From assembly GCF_003369445.1 (NCBI RefSeq), contig NZ_QRCU01000016.1, positions 1 to 64,000 of the forward strand: 64,000 nucleotides of DNA, in the 5' to 3' direction. Every line of letters starts with the position of its first letter. The stretch's first letter is position 1. A program made the position numbers and the translations under genes. A model generated the notes under the pieces. It saw nothing but the letters and a program-made list of their open reading frames with translations. It did not search any database and was not told the DNA's origin. Positions 18,414-27,889 of this stretch are shown piece by piece. Source of the DNA: Arthrobacter silvisoli. Lineage in GTDB: Bacteria; Actinomycetota; Actinomycetes; Actinomycetales; Micrococcaceae.

Positions 18414-19096
18414 CCGCACAGCGTTATGGCGACGGCGGCACGGCGCACCGGAAGCATCCGGTCAGCGGCGGCCCCGTGGTCCAGCTGCCCACGGCCTTCG
18501 GCGAATTCATTGCCCAGGCGTGGATCGACGAGGCCACCGGCGTGGAGCACCTCGCGGTGAGCTCCCCGAACCCGCCCCGCAACGGCGCCGCGCCCCTGGT
18601 GCGCCTGCACTCCGAGTGCCTCACCGGCGACGTCTTCGGCTCCTACCGCTGCGATTGCGGCGAACAGCTGGCCTACGCACTCGAACTGATCCGCGACGAG
18701 GGCGGCACCCTGCTCTACCTGCGCGGACAAGAAGGCCGGGGCATCGGGCTGGCCAACAAGATCAAGGCCTACGCCCTCCAGGAAGCAGGCTTTGACACCG
18801 TCGAAGCCAACGAACAACTTGGCCTGCCGGTGGATGCCCGCTGCTACAAGGCCGCCGCGCAGATCCTCGCGGAGATGGGCCTGCACGAAATCCGGCTGCT
18901 CAGCAACAACCCGGACAAGCAGGACCGCCTGGCCCAGGCCGGCGTGAAGGTCGTCGAAATGGTCCCGACGGAAGTTCCCTCCCGGGAAGAGAACCTGCGC
19001 TACCTGCAGACCAAGAAGGACCGCATGGACCATCGCCTGACACTTGCCGATCCTGCTGCCGCAGGCACCGGCGCCTTTGACCTCGAACAAGACTGA
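18410..19096 (+). CDS. ribA: GTP cyclohydrolase II
   Basis: First committed step of riboflavin synthesis, opening the GTP imidazole ring. 228 aa. Zinc cysteines lie in [18 protein letters not shown], and the catalytic region [20 protein letters not shown] follows. The ATG at 18410 ([10 protein letters not shown]), preceded by GAAGAGGAG, overlaps the ribB stop by 4 nt. Immediately C-terminal is a family-typical [18 protein letters not shown] segment. Confidence 0.95.
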   Translation: MTAQRYGDGGTAHRKHPVSGGPVVQLPTAFGEFIAQAWIDEATGVEHLAVSSPNPPRNGAAPLVRLHSECLTGDVFGSYRCDCGEQLAYALELIRDEGGTLLYLRGQEGRGIGLANKIKAYALQEAGFDTVEANEQLGLPVDARCYKAAAQILAEMGLHEIRLLSNNPDKQDRLAQAGVKVVEMVPTEVPSREENLRYLQTKKDRMDHRLTLADPAAAGTGAFDLEQD

Positions 19097-19131
19097 CCAC
19101 GAACAAGACTGAACGGAAAAACACACACCCC

Positions 19132-19623
19132 ATGAGCGGACACGGCGCCCCCACCATCGACCTCACCACCCTCAACCCGGAGGAAAGCTCCCAGCTCAAG
19201 CTCGCCATCGTGGCGGCCAGCTGGCACACCCAGATCATGGACGGCCTGCTCGCCGGTGCCCTCCGCGCCGCCAAGGAAGCCGGCATCGCCGAGCCCGCCG
19301 TGCTGCGGGTACCGGGTTCTTTCGAACTGCCCGTCGCGGCAGCCCGGCTGGCACCGCACTTCGACGCCGTGGTTGCCCTCGGCGTCGTCATCCGCGGCGG
19401 AACCCCGCACTTCGACTACGTCTGCCAGGCCGCGACGTCGGGACTCACCGATGTCAGCGTCCGCACCGGCGTGCCGGTCGGCTTCGGAGTGCTCACCTGC
19501 GACACCGAACAGCAGGGCCTGGACCGTGCCGGGCTCCCCGGCTCCTCCGAAGACAAGGGCCACGAAGCCGTCACGGCTGCGCTGGCCACGGCACTGACCC
19601 TCAAGCAGTATTCGGCTGCCTGA
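19132..19623 (+). CDS. ribH: 6,7-dimethyl-8-ribityllumazine synthase
   Basis: Condenses the RibA/RibD and RibB products to lumazine and assembles as a capsid-like oligomer. 163 aa. Motifs: [53 protein letters not shown] (with catalytic His) and [15 protein letters not shown]. Last gene of the riboswitch-controlled operon. The 117-nt gap before hisE shows no strong terminator. Confidence 0.97.
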   Translation: MSGHGAPTIDLTTLNPEESSQLKLAIVAASWHTQIMDGLLAGALRAAKEAGIAEPAVLRVPGSFELPVAAARLAPHFDAVVALGVVIRGGTPHFDYVCQAATSGLTDVSVRTGVPVGFGVLTCDTEQQGLDRAGLPGSSEDKGHEAVTAALATALTLKQYSAA

Positions 19624-19740
19624 GATCCTGCGGAACGGAGGGGATGCGGGCGCCGCACGGCTGTGTGTTCGCTCACATCCCCTTCGTCATGCAAGGCCCC
19701 GGGAAGCGGCCCTGCCCGCCGAACAAGTAGGCTGTAGGGC

Positions 19741-20004
19741 GTGAAGAATTTCGAGACGCTGTTCGCAGAACTGAGCGATAAGGCAGCGAACCGCCCGGCT
19801 GGGTCCCGTACGGTCGCCGAACTGGACTCCGGAATCCACGGCATCGGCAAGAAGGTCGTCGAAGAAGCCGCCGAAGTCTGGATGGCTGCAGAATATGAAT
19901 CCGACGAGGCCGCGGCCGAGGAGATCTCCCAGCTGCTGTACCACCTGCAGGTCCTCATGCTGGCAAAGGGACTGAACCTGGAGGACGTTTACAAGCATTT
20001 GTAG
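19741..20004 (+). CDS. hisE: Phosphoribosyl-ATP diphosphatase
   Basis: Second step of histidine biosynthesis, hydrolysing PR-ATP to PR-AMP. 87 aa, all-alpha MazG-like fold. [20 protein letters not shown] with the metal-binding glutamates and [18 protein letters not shown] are seen. The start is a GTG at 19741. It is encoded apart from hisI, as usual in actinobacteria, and pairs with hisG 65 nt downstream. Confidence 0.96.
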   Translation: MKNFETLFAELSDKAANRPAGSRTVAELDSGIHGIGKKVVEEAAEVWMAAEYESDEAAAEEISQLLYHLQVLMLAKGLNLEDVYKHL

Positions 20005-20069
20005 CCGCGCACGCGTGGCCCATGCTTGAAAACCAACCTTCCGCCAAAAATCCCCCAGAAAGACTCCCC

Positions 20070-20930
20070 ATGCTGCGAGTAGCCGTCCCCAACAAGGGAT
20101 CCCTGTCAGAAGCCGCCTCCGCGATGCTCAGCGAGGCGGGATACCGCCAGCGCCGCGACTCCCGCGAACTGGTCATGGTCGATCCCGACAACGAGATCGA
20201 GTTCTTCTTCCTGCGCCCGCGGGACATCGCCGTGTACGTCGGACAGGGAACCCTCGACGTCGGAATCACCGGCCGCGACCTGCTCCTGGACGCACAGGTG
20301 GAGGCCGAGGAGCTGCTGCCGCTGGGCTTCGCCGCCTCGACCTTCCGCTTCGCCGGCCCGGTGGGCAACTTCTCCGGCGTCGAGCAGCTCGAAGGCAAGC
20401 GCCTCGCCACCAGCTACGACGGCCTGCTGCGGGACTACCTCGCCGAGCGCGGCGTCAGTGCCAAGGTGGTCCGCCTCGACGGCGCGGTGGAATCCTCCGT
20501 GCGCCTTGGCGTCGCGGACGCCATCGCCGACGTGGTGGAGACCGGCAACACCCTCAAGGCCGCCGGCATGGAAATCTTCGGCGAGCCGATCCTTCGTTCC
20601 GAAGCGGTCCTCATCCGCCGTACCGGCGAAGGCGGAGCGGCCAACGGCACCGCCAAGGAAATCGAGGTGCTGATCCGCCGCCTGCAGGGCGTGCTGGTCG
20701 CGCGCCAGTACGTGCTCATGGACTACGACATCCGCAAGGACCTGGTCGAAGACGCCGCCGCCCTCACCCCGGGCCTGGAATCGCCCACGGTGTCCCCGTT
20801 GCGCGACTCCGACTGGGTGGCCGTGCGCTCCATGGTTCCGAAGAAGGAAACCAACCGGATCATGGACGAGCTGTACGACCTCGGAGCCCGTGCCATCCTG
20901 GTCAGCAGCATCCACGCCTGCCGCATCTGA
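20070..20930 (+). CDS. hisG: ATP phosphoribosyltransferase, long (HisGL) form
   Basis: First, feedback-regulated step of histidine synthesis. 286 aa, the long form with a C-terminal ACT-like regulatory domain (about 210-286). Seen: MLRVAVPNKGSLSEAASAML, IAVYVGQGTLDVGITGRDLL and the PRPP-binding region ADAIADVVETGNTLKAAG. The frame is open 16 codons further upstream, but the ATG at 20070, preceded by AGAAAGA, matches the family N-terminus. Confidence 0.97.
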   Translation: MLRVAVPNKGSLSEAASAMLSEAGYRQRRDSRELVMVDPDNEIEFFFLRPRDIAVYVGQGTLDVGITGRDLLLDAQVEAEELLPLGFAASTFRFAGPVGNFSGVEQLEGKRLATSYDGLLRDYLAERGVSAKVVRLDGAVESSVRLGVADAIADVVETGNTLKAAGMEIFGEPILRSEAVLIRRTGEGGAANGTAKEIEVLIRRLQGVLVARQYVLMDYDIRKDLVEDAAALTPGLESPTVSPLRDSDWVAVRSMVPKKETNRIMDELYDLGARAILVSSIHACRI

Positions 20931-20985
20931 GCCCCTCAGCTGAGCAGGCCCGCACGAACCCCACAGTAGTAACCCAGGAGCAACC

Positions 20986-21762
20986 ATGGCTGTAGCCGTA
21001 CGTGTCATCCCGTGTCTGGACGTCGACGCCGGACGGGTGGTCAAGGGAGTCAACTTCGAAGGCCTCCGCGACGCCGGCGACCCGGTGGAGCTTGCCCACC
21101 GCTACGACAACGGCGGTGCCGACGAACTGACGTTCCTCGATGTCACTGCCTCCTCCGGGAACCGCGAGACCACTTTCGACGTCGTGCGCCGCACGGCCGA
21201 GGAGGTCTTCATCCCGCTGACAGTCGGCGGCGGCGTGCGCGGCGTTACCGAAGTGGACAAGCTGCTGCGCTACGGCGCGGACAAGGCGTCCATCAACACC
21301 GCCGCCGTGGCGCGGCCGGACGTGATCAACGAGATCACCCGGCACTTCGGCTCCCAGGTGCTGGTCCTCTCCGTGGACGCCCGCCGTACCCGCCCGGGAT
21401 CCGAGCCCACGCCCTCCGGCTTCGAAGTGACCACCCACGGCGGACGCCAGGGCACCGGGATCGACGCCATCGCCTGGGCCAAGGAAGCAGCGGACCGCGG
21501 GGTGGGGGAGATCCTGCTGAACTCCATTGACGCCGACGGCACCAAGGACGGCTTCGACCTCGAACTGATCCGCCTGGTCCGGGCGGCCGTGACCATCCCG
21601 ATCATCGCCTCGGGCGGGGCGGGCGAGCCCGCGCATTTCCCGCCCGCCGTGGAAGCCGGGGCCGACGCCGTCCTGGCCGCCTCCGTTTTCCACTTCGGCC
21701 CGGACGACATGATCGCCCAGGTCAAGGCAGCGATCCGTACGGCGGGATTCGAAGTCCGCTGA
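20986..21762 (+). CDS. hisF: Imidazole glycerol phosphate synthase subunit HisF
   Basis: Cyclase subunit making imidazole glycerol phosphate and AICAR with ammonia from HisH. 258 aa TIM barrel. [18 protein letters not shown] carries the catalytic Asp, [15 protein letters not shown] the phosphate site, [14 protein letters not shown] the second Asp and [13 protein letters not shown] the other phosphate site. hisH is not in this window. The gene ends at a strong bidirectional terminator. Confidence 0.97.
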   Translation: MAVAVRVIPCLDVDAGRVVKGVNFEGLRDAGDPVELAHRYDNGGADELTFLDVTASSGNRETTFDVVRRTAEEVFIPLTVGGGVRGVTEVDKLLRYGADKASINTAAVARPDVINEITRHFGSQVLVLSVDARRTRPGSEPTPSGFEVTTHGGRQGTGIDAIAWAKEAADRGVGEILLNSIDADGTKDGFDLELIRLVRAAVTIPIIASGGAGEPAHFPPAVEAGADAVLAASVFHFGPDDMIAQVKAAIRTAGFEVR

Positions 21763-21777
21763 GGGCCCTGTGCCACA

Positions 21778-21819
21778 GACGACGGCGGGCCACCGGAAAT
21801 CCGGTGGCCCGCCGTCGTC
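21778..21819. terminator. Bidirectional terminator between hisF and the TIGR03085 gene
   Basis: A 20-bp perfect inverted repeat with a 2-nt spacer (arms 21778-21797 and 21800-21819) between two convergent genes. The arms are GC-rich and followed by CGTT on the plus strand. Confidence 0.88.
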
Positions 21820-21835
21820 GTTAAGTCAGGAGCGG

Positions 21836-22480
21836 TCAGAGACCGACTTCGGCGGACTGCAGGAGCGCGACGGCGTCCGGCTGGCCTTCGAAGGTAACCA
21901 GCGCATGCCGGGTGCGGCCGTGGGCGTGCATCAGCAGTTCGCCCGGGTCGCCGACGATCGCGACCGACACCGGGGCCCGCTTGGCCACATGGCGCGGACC
22001 GGTGGGCCGCACCAGCACGATGCCGAGGTCCACGCCGCGATAGAGGATCGCGGCCCGCTTGATCAGCTCGTCCCAGAGGGCGTCCGAGTAGGCCTCGTCG
22101 AGGGCCCGGGGCGCCCAGCGGTCGCCGGCGCGGCGGATGTCCTCGGTGTGTACGAAATATTCGATGAGGTTGGAGGACTCGTCGAGGGCCTTGATCCTCA
22201 GCGGCGAGAGCGCCGGGGGACCGCTGCGGAAGGTGTTGACGAGCTCGGCGTAGGCTTCCGGTGAATCCAGCTTGGCCGCGAGCTTCGCGGTGGCCTTGTC
22301 CGAGGCCTTGGCCAGCCCCTTCACCAGCAGGCCGATCCCCACGGCTGCCTTCCGTTCGCGCAAATACAGGTGCGCGGCGAGGTCCCGGGTCTGCCACCCT
22401 TCGCAGAGCGTGGGCGAGTCAGGACCGGCCGCCAGAAGGGTTTCGGCCAATACTTCACGGGAGGGATCGACGAAATGCAT
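21836..22480 (-). CDS. TIGR03085-family metal-binding protein (DinB/MDMPI-like)
   Basis: 214 aa from the ATG at 22480 ([11 protein letters not shown]). The N-terminal half has the four-helix DinB/mycothiol-dependent maleylpyruvate isomerase pattern: [19 protein letters not shown] with a metal-ligand histidine, then [14 protein letters not shown] with two more. That order matches the TIGR03085 family, common in actinobacteria and of unknown reaction. It lies alone on the minus strand within the his/trp run. Confidence 0.85.
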   Translation of the reverse strand: MHFVDPSREVLAETLLAAGPDSPTLCEGWQTRDLAAHLYLRERKAAVGIGLLVKGLAKASDKATAKLAAKLDSPEAYAELVNTFRSGPPALSPLRIKALDESSNLIEYFVHTEDIRRAGDRWAPRALDEAYSDALWDELIKRAAILYRGVDLGIVLVRPTGPRHVAKRAPVSVAIVGDPGELLMHAHGRTRHALVTFEGQPDAVALLQSAEVGL

Positions 22481-22569
22481 CACTTGTGAAATTAGCACGA
22501 GAGCAGCCTCGATGCGCACTGGAACCGCCGCTGGAATCCCGGAGTCCCGAAGGCACTAGACTTGATCCG

Positions 22570-22962
22570 ATGTCTGATCAGCCAGTACCCAGCACCGCCC
22601 TCGCCGCCGGCCCCCTCCCGGAGGAAATTGCCGCTGCCCTGAAACGCGATCCAGCAGGCCTGGTGGCCGCGATCATCCAGCAGCATGACAGCGGCGAAGT
22701 GCTGATGCTGGGCTGGATGGACGACGAAGCCCTGCACCGGACCCTGACCACGGGGCGCGTCACGTTCTTCTCCCGGTCCCGCCAGGAATACTGGCGCAAG
22801 GGGGACACGTCCGGGCATGTCCAGTTCGTCAAGTCGGTCGCCCTGGACTGCGACGGCGACGCCCTGCTGGTCCGCGTCGACCAGGTCGGCGCCGCGTGCC
22901 ACACCGGAACCCGGACCTGCTTTGACGGCCGGGATCTCGGCGCCGTTGTTTCGGCGCGGTGA
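22570..22962 (+). CDS. hisI: Phosphoribosyl-AMP cyclohydrolase
   Basis: Third step of histidine biosynthesis. 130 aa, single-domain His[39 protein letters not shown], the metal-binding [14 protein letters not shown] and [10 protein letters not shown] with the zinc cysteines are present. The ATG at 22570 fits the family start; the longer open frame upstream lies opposite the TIGR03085 gene. Confidence 0.97.
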   Translation: MSDQPVPSTALAAGPLPEEIAAALKRDPAGLVAAIIQQHDSGEVLMLGWMDDEALHRTLTTGRVTFFSRSRQEYWRKGDTSGHVQFVKSVALDCDGDALLVRVDQVGAACHTGTRTCFDGRDLGAVVSAR

Positions 22963-23026
22963 CCGGCGCCCCCGACTAAGCCACCCCACCCCACCCCGAC
23001 ACAAGAAGAGGCGGAGAAGAATAGCC

Positions 23027-24613
23027 ATGCAGGACCTTGGAATCATCAGCCCGGGCCTGGAGGAGTTCCGCGAACTCGCCGCACACAGCAGGGTCATTCC
23101 GGTCCGCCTGAAGGTGCTGGCCGACGCGGAAACCCCGATCGGGCTCTACCGCAAGCTGGCGCAGGGCCAGCCCGGCACCTTCCTGATGGAATCGGCTGCC
23201 GTGGGCGGCGTGTGGTCCCGCTATTCGTTCATCGGCGCACGTTCGCGCGCCACGCTGACGAGCAAGGACGGCCAGGCCCACTGGATCGGCGAACCGCCGG
23301 TGGGCGTTCCGGTTGACGGCAGCCCCGTCGACGCCGTCCGGGACACCGTGGCGGCGCTCCAGACCGAGCGTTTCCCTGACCTGCCGCCGTTCACCTCCGG
23401 CCTGGTGGGCTTCCTTGGCTGGGAAACCGTGCGCCACTGGGAGAAGCTGACCAGCCCGCCCGAAGACGACCTCCAGCTGCCCGAAATGGCGCTGAACCTC
23501 GTCACGGACATGGCCGTGCACGACAACATGGACGGCACCGTCCTGCTCATCGCGAACGCCATCAACTTCGACAACAGCTCCGAGCGGGTGGACGAGGCCT
23601 GGCACGACGCCGTCGCCCGGGTGAAGGCCTTGCTCGAACAGATCAGCACCCCCGTAGCGCAGCCTGTCTCCGTGCTCGCCAGCGAGGCTCTCGACTTCGC
23701 CTCCAGCGTGCAGGAGCGGTGGGACGAGCAGGAGTACCTGAACGCCATCGACCGCGGCAAGGAAGCGATCGTGGACGGCGAGGTGTTCCAGGTGGTCATC
23801 TCCCGCCGCTTCGAACTGGAGTGTTCCGCCGACCCGCTCGACGTGTACCGGGTGCTGCGCAACACCAACCCGAGCCCGTACATGTACCTGTTCAGCCTTG
23901 AGGACGCCGAGGGCCGGGCCTACACCATCGTCGGGTCCTCCCCGGAGGCGCTCGTCACCGTGAAGGACGGGGAGGTCATCACCCACCCGATTGCCGGTTC
24001 GCGGCCCCGCGGCAAGACCGTCGAGGCGGACAAGGCACTGGCCACCGAGCTGCTCGCGGACCAGAAGGAACGCGCCGAGCACCTCATGCTGGTGGACCTG
24101 TCCCGCAACGACCTCTCGAAGGTCTGCGTCGCAGGCACCGTGGATGTCACCCAGTTCATGGAGGTCGAGCGGTTCAGCCACATCATGCACCTGGTCTCCA
24201 CCGTCGTCGGCGACCTCGCGCCCGGCGCCACCGCGTACGATGTCCTGAAGGCCACCTTCCCGGCCGGCACCCTCTCCGGCGCGCCCAAGCCCCGGGCGCT
24301 GCGGCTGCTGGATGAGCTTGAGCCGCACCGCCGCGGGATCTACGGCGGTGTGGTCGGGTACCTCGACTTCGCCGGCGACATGGATATGGCCATCGCGATC
24401 CGCTCGGCCCTGCTGCGCGAAGGCCGGGCGTACGTCCAGGCCGGCGGCGGCATCGTCGCCGATTCGCACAAGCCCGCCGAAGCGCTCGAAACCGTGAACA
24501 AGGCGGCAGCACCCCTGCGCGCCGCGCACATCGCCGCGTCCCTGCGTAACATCTCGGCCGAATCGGTCGACGGCGGCGCCGACGGTACGGGCGGCGGGGC
24601 AAGCGCGAAGTGA
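23027..24613 (+). CDS. trpE: Anthranilate synthase component I
   Basis: Converts chorismate to anthranilate. 528 aa. Seen: the N-terminal feedback-site region LMESAAVGGVWSRYSFIGA (LLES-like motif) and the C-terminal chorismate-binding domain with DGEVFQVVISRRFE, PIAGSRPRGKT, LVDLSRNDL and FPAGTLSGAPKPRAL. The ATG at 23027 follows GAAGAGGCGGAGAAG. Its stop overlaps the next gene by 4 nt (GTGA). No leader peptide with tandem Trp codons was seen in the 64-nt gap from hisI. Confidence 0.96.
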   Translation: MQDLGIISPGLEEFRELAAHSRVIPVRLKVLADAETPIGLYRKLAQGQPGTFLMESAAVGGVWSRYSFIGARSRATLTSKDGQAHWIGEPPVGVPVDGSPVDAVRDTVAALQTERFPDLPPFTSGLVGFLGWETVRHWEKLTSPPEDDLQLPEMALNLVTDMAVHDNMDGTVLLIANAINFDNSSERVDEAWHDAVARVKALLEQISTPVAQPVSVLASEALDFASSVQERWDEQEYLNAIDRGKEAIVDGEVFQVVISRRFELECSADPLDVYRVLRNTNPSPYMYLFSLEDAEGRAYTIVGSSPEALVTVKDGEVITHPIAGSRPRGKTVEADKALATELLADQKERAEHLMLVDLSRNDLSKVCVAGTVDVTQFMEVERFSHIMHLVSTVVGDLAPGATAYDVLKATFPAGTLSGAPKPRALRLLDELEPHRRGIYGGVVGYLDFAGDMDMAIAIRSALLREGRAYVQAGGGIVADSHKPAEALETVNKAAAPLRAAHIAASLRNISAESVDGGADGTGGGASAK

Positions 24614-25224
24614 CGTCCGCAGATGCCCGCGGCGCGGGAACGGAACGGGCCGTGAAGCCCCCGTTCTGGGCGCGCAAGGCAAACCTCGTGCTGGCCACGG
24701 CTGTGTTCGCCCTGGCGGTGTTCGGCACCACCACCCAAAGTTGGATCGACGTCCGCCTCGACCCCGCGGTCGCGGCCAACGCCGAACTCCACGTCCAGGG
24801 CAGCAAGGCGGCCACCGCCGTGACCGCCCTTGCCCTGGTGGCCCTCGCCGGGGGACTGGCGGCTTCGATCGCCGGCCGGATCGCGCGCTGGATCATCGCC
24901 GCGCTCGTCCTGCTGGCCTCGGCCGGAATCATCGTCGCGGCGGCAACGGTCCTCGCCGATCCGCTCGGTGCCGCCCAAGGCACCATCGCCGCCAGCACGG
25001 GCATTTCCGGAGGCGACGCCTCGGTGACCGCCACGCCCTTCCCGGTCCTCGCCGTCGTCGCCGCCTCGCTCCTGGCACTGTGCGCCCTGGCGCTGCCCGC
25101 GGCCGGCCGCTACTGGAAGGCGCGGACCAAGTACGACCGCGGGCAGGCCGCTCGCGGCGGCAGCGGCCCCGTCGATGAGATCGACAGCTGGGACAGCCTG
25201 TCGCGGGGCGAAGACCCGACGTAA
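24610..25224 (+). CDS. Trp biosynthesis-associated membrane protein
   Basis: 204 aa with about four hydrophobic helices (LVLATAVFALAVFGTT, a second from about 75, a third at IIAALVLLASAGIIV, a fourth at LAVVAASLLALCALA). The position between trpE and trpC, overlapping trpE by 4 nt from a GTG start, fits the actinobacterial TIGR02234 family that accompanies trp operons. The function is unknown; the conserved context suggests a role linked to tryptophan. Confidence 0.88.
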   Translation: MTSADARGAGTERAVKPPFWARKANLVLATAVFALAVFGTTTQSWIDVRLDPAVAANAELHVQGSKAATAVTALALVALAGGLAASIAGRIARWIIAALVLLASAGIIVAAATVLADPLGAAQGTIAASTGISGGDASVTATPFPVLAVVAASLLALCALALPAAGRYWKARTKYDRGQAARGGSGPVDEIDSWDSLSRGEDPT

Positions 25225-25312
25225 CGTGTGCGGGCCACGGCGCCGGCCGTGTCCCGGGGCCTGCCAATAAATGGCAGAATGTAAGCAGTATCCATCCTGA
25301 GGAGATTTCACC

Positions 25313-25585
25313 ATGAGCAAAACCACCGTGTCCGCCAGCAAAGCCCCCGAAACCGCCGCCAGCCACAGCGACGCCATCGGCCACGGCAACAGCCCGGCTG
25401 CGTGGACTTGCGTGATTGTCATGCTCGTCGGGGCCCTCGTGTCCTCCATCGCTTTCGTCATCGCCAACACCCCGGTGTTCGTCGCCGGTGTCGTGGTCAT
25501 GATCGTCGGCCTCGTCGCCGGCTGGGCGATGCGCAAGGCCGGTTACGGCGTCGGCGGCAGCAAGCTGAAGAACGCCGGCCACTGA
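25313..25585 (+). CDS. HGxxPAAW-family small membrane protein
   Basis: 90 aa with two hydrophobic helices (about residues 35-55 and 60-80) preceded by the family motif HGNSPAAW. The family is conserved in actinobacterial trp operons and has no known function. A GAGGAG ribosome-binding site lies 8 nt before the ATG. The 88 nt upstream of it probably hold an internal promoter. It ends 2 nt before trpC. Confidence 0.9.
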   Translation: MSKTTVSASKAPETAASHSDAIGHGNSPAAWTCVIVMLVGALVSSIAFVIANTPVFVAGVVVMIVGLVAGWAMRKAGYGVGGSKLKNAGH

Positions 25586-25587
25586 CT

Positions 25588-26406
25588 GTGACCGTTCTTG
25601 ATGACATCATCGTCGGTGTCAGGGAGGACATGGCTGCCCGCCAGCGGCTGAGCAGCCTCGCCGAAGTCAAGGAACGTGCCGCGGCTGCAGCCCCGGCCCT
25701 CGACGCCTGGACCGCGCTCGGCGGGCCCGCGACGCAGCGCGATGAGCTGAAGGTCATCGCCGAGATCAAGCGGCGCAGCCCTTCCAAGGGAGACCTTGCC
25801 TCGATCACCGACCCCGCGGCCCTCGCCAAGCAGTACGCCGACGGCGGCGCCTCCGTGATCAGCGTCCTCACCGAGGAACGCCGCTTCAACGGCTCGCTCG
25901 CTGACCTGGATACCGTACGTGCCGCCGTCGACATCCCGCTGCTCCGCAAGGACTTCACGGTCGACGAGTACCAGATCTGGGAAGCCCGCGCCCACGGCGC
26001 GGACCTGATCCTGCTGATCGTCGCGGCCCTGTCCGACGCCCAGTTGCAGGAGTTCAGCGCCCTGAGCCACGAACTCGGCATGAATGTGCTGGTCGAAACC
26101 CACACGCCCGAGGAAATCGAGCGTGCGGCCGCCGCCCAAGCGCGCATCATCGGCGTGAACGTGCGCAACCTCAAGACGCTCGACGTCGACCGTTCCCTTT
26201 TCGCCTCGCTTGCCGGGAACATTCCGGCCGGCGCCGTCGTCGTGGCGGAATCGGGCGTGCGGAACGCCGACGACGTCGCACACTACGCGGGCAACGGCGC
26301 CCACGCGATCCTCGTGGGAGAGGCGCTGGTCAGCGACTCGACCCCGCGGGAACGCATTGCCGAATTCAAGGCGGCCGGCGCGGCCGCCATGGCCGTCAGC
26401 CGCTGA
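25588..26406 (+). CDS. trpC: Indole-3-glycerol phosphate synthase
   Basis: Ring-closing step of tryptophan synthesis. 272 aa TIM barrel. [18 protein letters not shown] carries the catalytic lysine, followed by [45 protein letters not shown] and [12 protein letters not shown]. The GTG at 25588 gives the expected [13 protein letters not shown] start and follows the HGxxPAAW stop by 2 nt; upstream frame extension belongs to that gene in another frame. Confidence 0.96.
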   Translation: MTVLDDIIVGVREDMAARQRLSSLAEVKERAAAAAPALDAWTALGGPATQRDELKVIAEIKRRSPSKGDLASITDPAALAKQYADGGASVISVLTEERRFNGSLADLDTVRAAVDIPLLRKDFTVDEYQIWEARAHGADLILLIVAALSDAQLQEFSALSHELGMNVLVETHTPEEIERAAAAQARIIGVNVRNLKTLDVDRSLFASLAGNIPAGAVVVAESGVRNADDVAHYAGNGAHAILVGEALVSDSTPRERIAEFKAAGAAAMAVSR

Positions 26407-26480
26407 CGCCAGCTCCCGGGCGGCGCTGCGCCGCCCGGGAGAACCCGAACCATCAACTGAACAGGACGGTGAGACCTTTG

Positions 26481-27889
26481 GTGGACGCACCAACATCCAA
26501 GCCGGAGCAGAATGCGGCCGACGCATTCCTGCAGGGCGGAGCTTCGCTGCGCAACGCGAGCGGGCCGTACTTCGGTTCCTACGGCGGGCGCTGGATGCCG
26601 GAGTCGCTCATCGCGGCCCTGGACGAGGTGCAGGACACCTTCGAGAAGGCCAAGGCCGATCCCGAGTTCATTGCCCAGCTCAATGACCTGAACAAGAACT
26701 ACTCGGGCCGTCCTTCCCTGCTTACCGAAGCCAAGCGTTTCTCCCAGCACGCCGGCGGCGCCCGGATCTTCCTCAAGCGCGAAGACCTCAACCACACCGG
26801 TTCGCACAAGATCAACAACGTCCTCGGCCAGGCCCTCCTCGCCAAGCGCATGGGCAAGACGCGCGTGATCGCCGAAACCGGCGCCGGCCAGCACGGTGTT
26901 GCCAGTGCCACTGCAGCAGCCCTGCTCGGCCTGGAATGCGTCGTCTACATGGGTGCCGAAGACTGCCGCCGCCAGGCCCTCAACGTGGCCCGCATGCAGT
27001 TGCTCGGCGCCACGGTGGTCCCGGTGACCAACGGCTCCCAGACCCTCAAGGACGCGATCAACGACGCCCTCCGCGACTGGGTCACCAACGTCGAAAACAC
27101 CCACTACCTGCTGGGTACCGCGGCCGGCGCCCACCCCTTCCCGGCCATGGTGCGCTTCTTCCACGAGGTCATCGGCGAAGAAGCCCGCGCCCAGATCCTG
27201 GAGCAGACCGGCAAGCTGCCCGACGCCGTCTGCGCCTGCATCGGCGGCGGATCCAACGCGATCGGCCTGTTCCACGCCTTCCTGGACGACTCCTCCGTGA
27301 AGATCTACGGCTTCGAGGCCGGCGGCGACGGCGTCGAGACCGGCCGGCACGCAGCGGCCATCACGCTGGGCCGCCCCGGGGTGCTGCACGGCGCCCGTTC
27401 CTACCTCATGCAGGACGAGGACGGCCAGACCGTTGAATCGCACTCGATCTCGGCGGGCCTGGACTACCCGAGCGTCGGCCCGGAGCACTCCTACCTCGCC
27501 GATATCGGCCGCGTCAGCTGCACTCCTACCTCGCCGATATCGGCCGCGTCAGCTACGAACCCATCACGGACACCGAAGCGATGGACGCGTTCCGGCTCCT
27601 GTGCCGCACTGAAGGCATCCTGCCCGCCATCGAGTCTGCCCACGCCCTGGCCGGCGCCATCAAGGTGGGCCAGCGCCTTACCGAAGGCAAGGCAGACCCC
27701 TCGGAGGTCTCGATCATCGTGAACCTCTCAGGACGCGGTGACAAGGACGTCGAGACGGCGGCTGCCTGGTTCGACATGCTCGACGAGGACGGCAACGTCA
27801 AGGGCACCACACTTTCCACCCGCGCACCCAAGGGCCCGGCGGAGCGCAGCGCAGCAGAGGAACAGCGCAGCACGGAGGAGCAGAACTGA
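26481..27889 (+). pseudogene. trpB: Tryptophan synthase beta chain, frame broken by a 35-bp tandem duplication
   Basis: TrpB joins indole (from TrpA) with serine using PLP. The PLP-lysine segment [20 protein letters not shown] and [15 protein letters not shown] are intact. After [14 protein letters not shown] the frame shifts, because 27485-27519 is repeated exactly at 27520-27554. As written, translation gives about 346 native residues plus 67 foreign ones, stopping at 27722. The native C-terminus ([20 protein letters not shown] onward, including [11 protein letters not shown]) continues in another frame to 27889. Removing one repeat restores a 457-aa TrpB. The GTG at 26481 was chosen for its spacing from GGACGGTGAG. 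It may be a real mutation or an assembly artefact. Confidence 0.93.
27485..27554. repeat. Perfect 35-bp tandem duplication inside trpB
   Basis: Unit 27485-27519 is identical to 27520-27554, starting gcactcctacctcgccg and ending cgcgtcagct in both. The net +35 shifts the reading frame by two. Both copies encode [11 protein letters not shown] when read in the native frame. Confidence 0.97.

Noticed and set aside
22963..23026. Trp attenuator leader before trpE
   Set aside because: The spacer is short and lacks a leader peptide with tandem Trp codons or paired hairpins.
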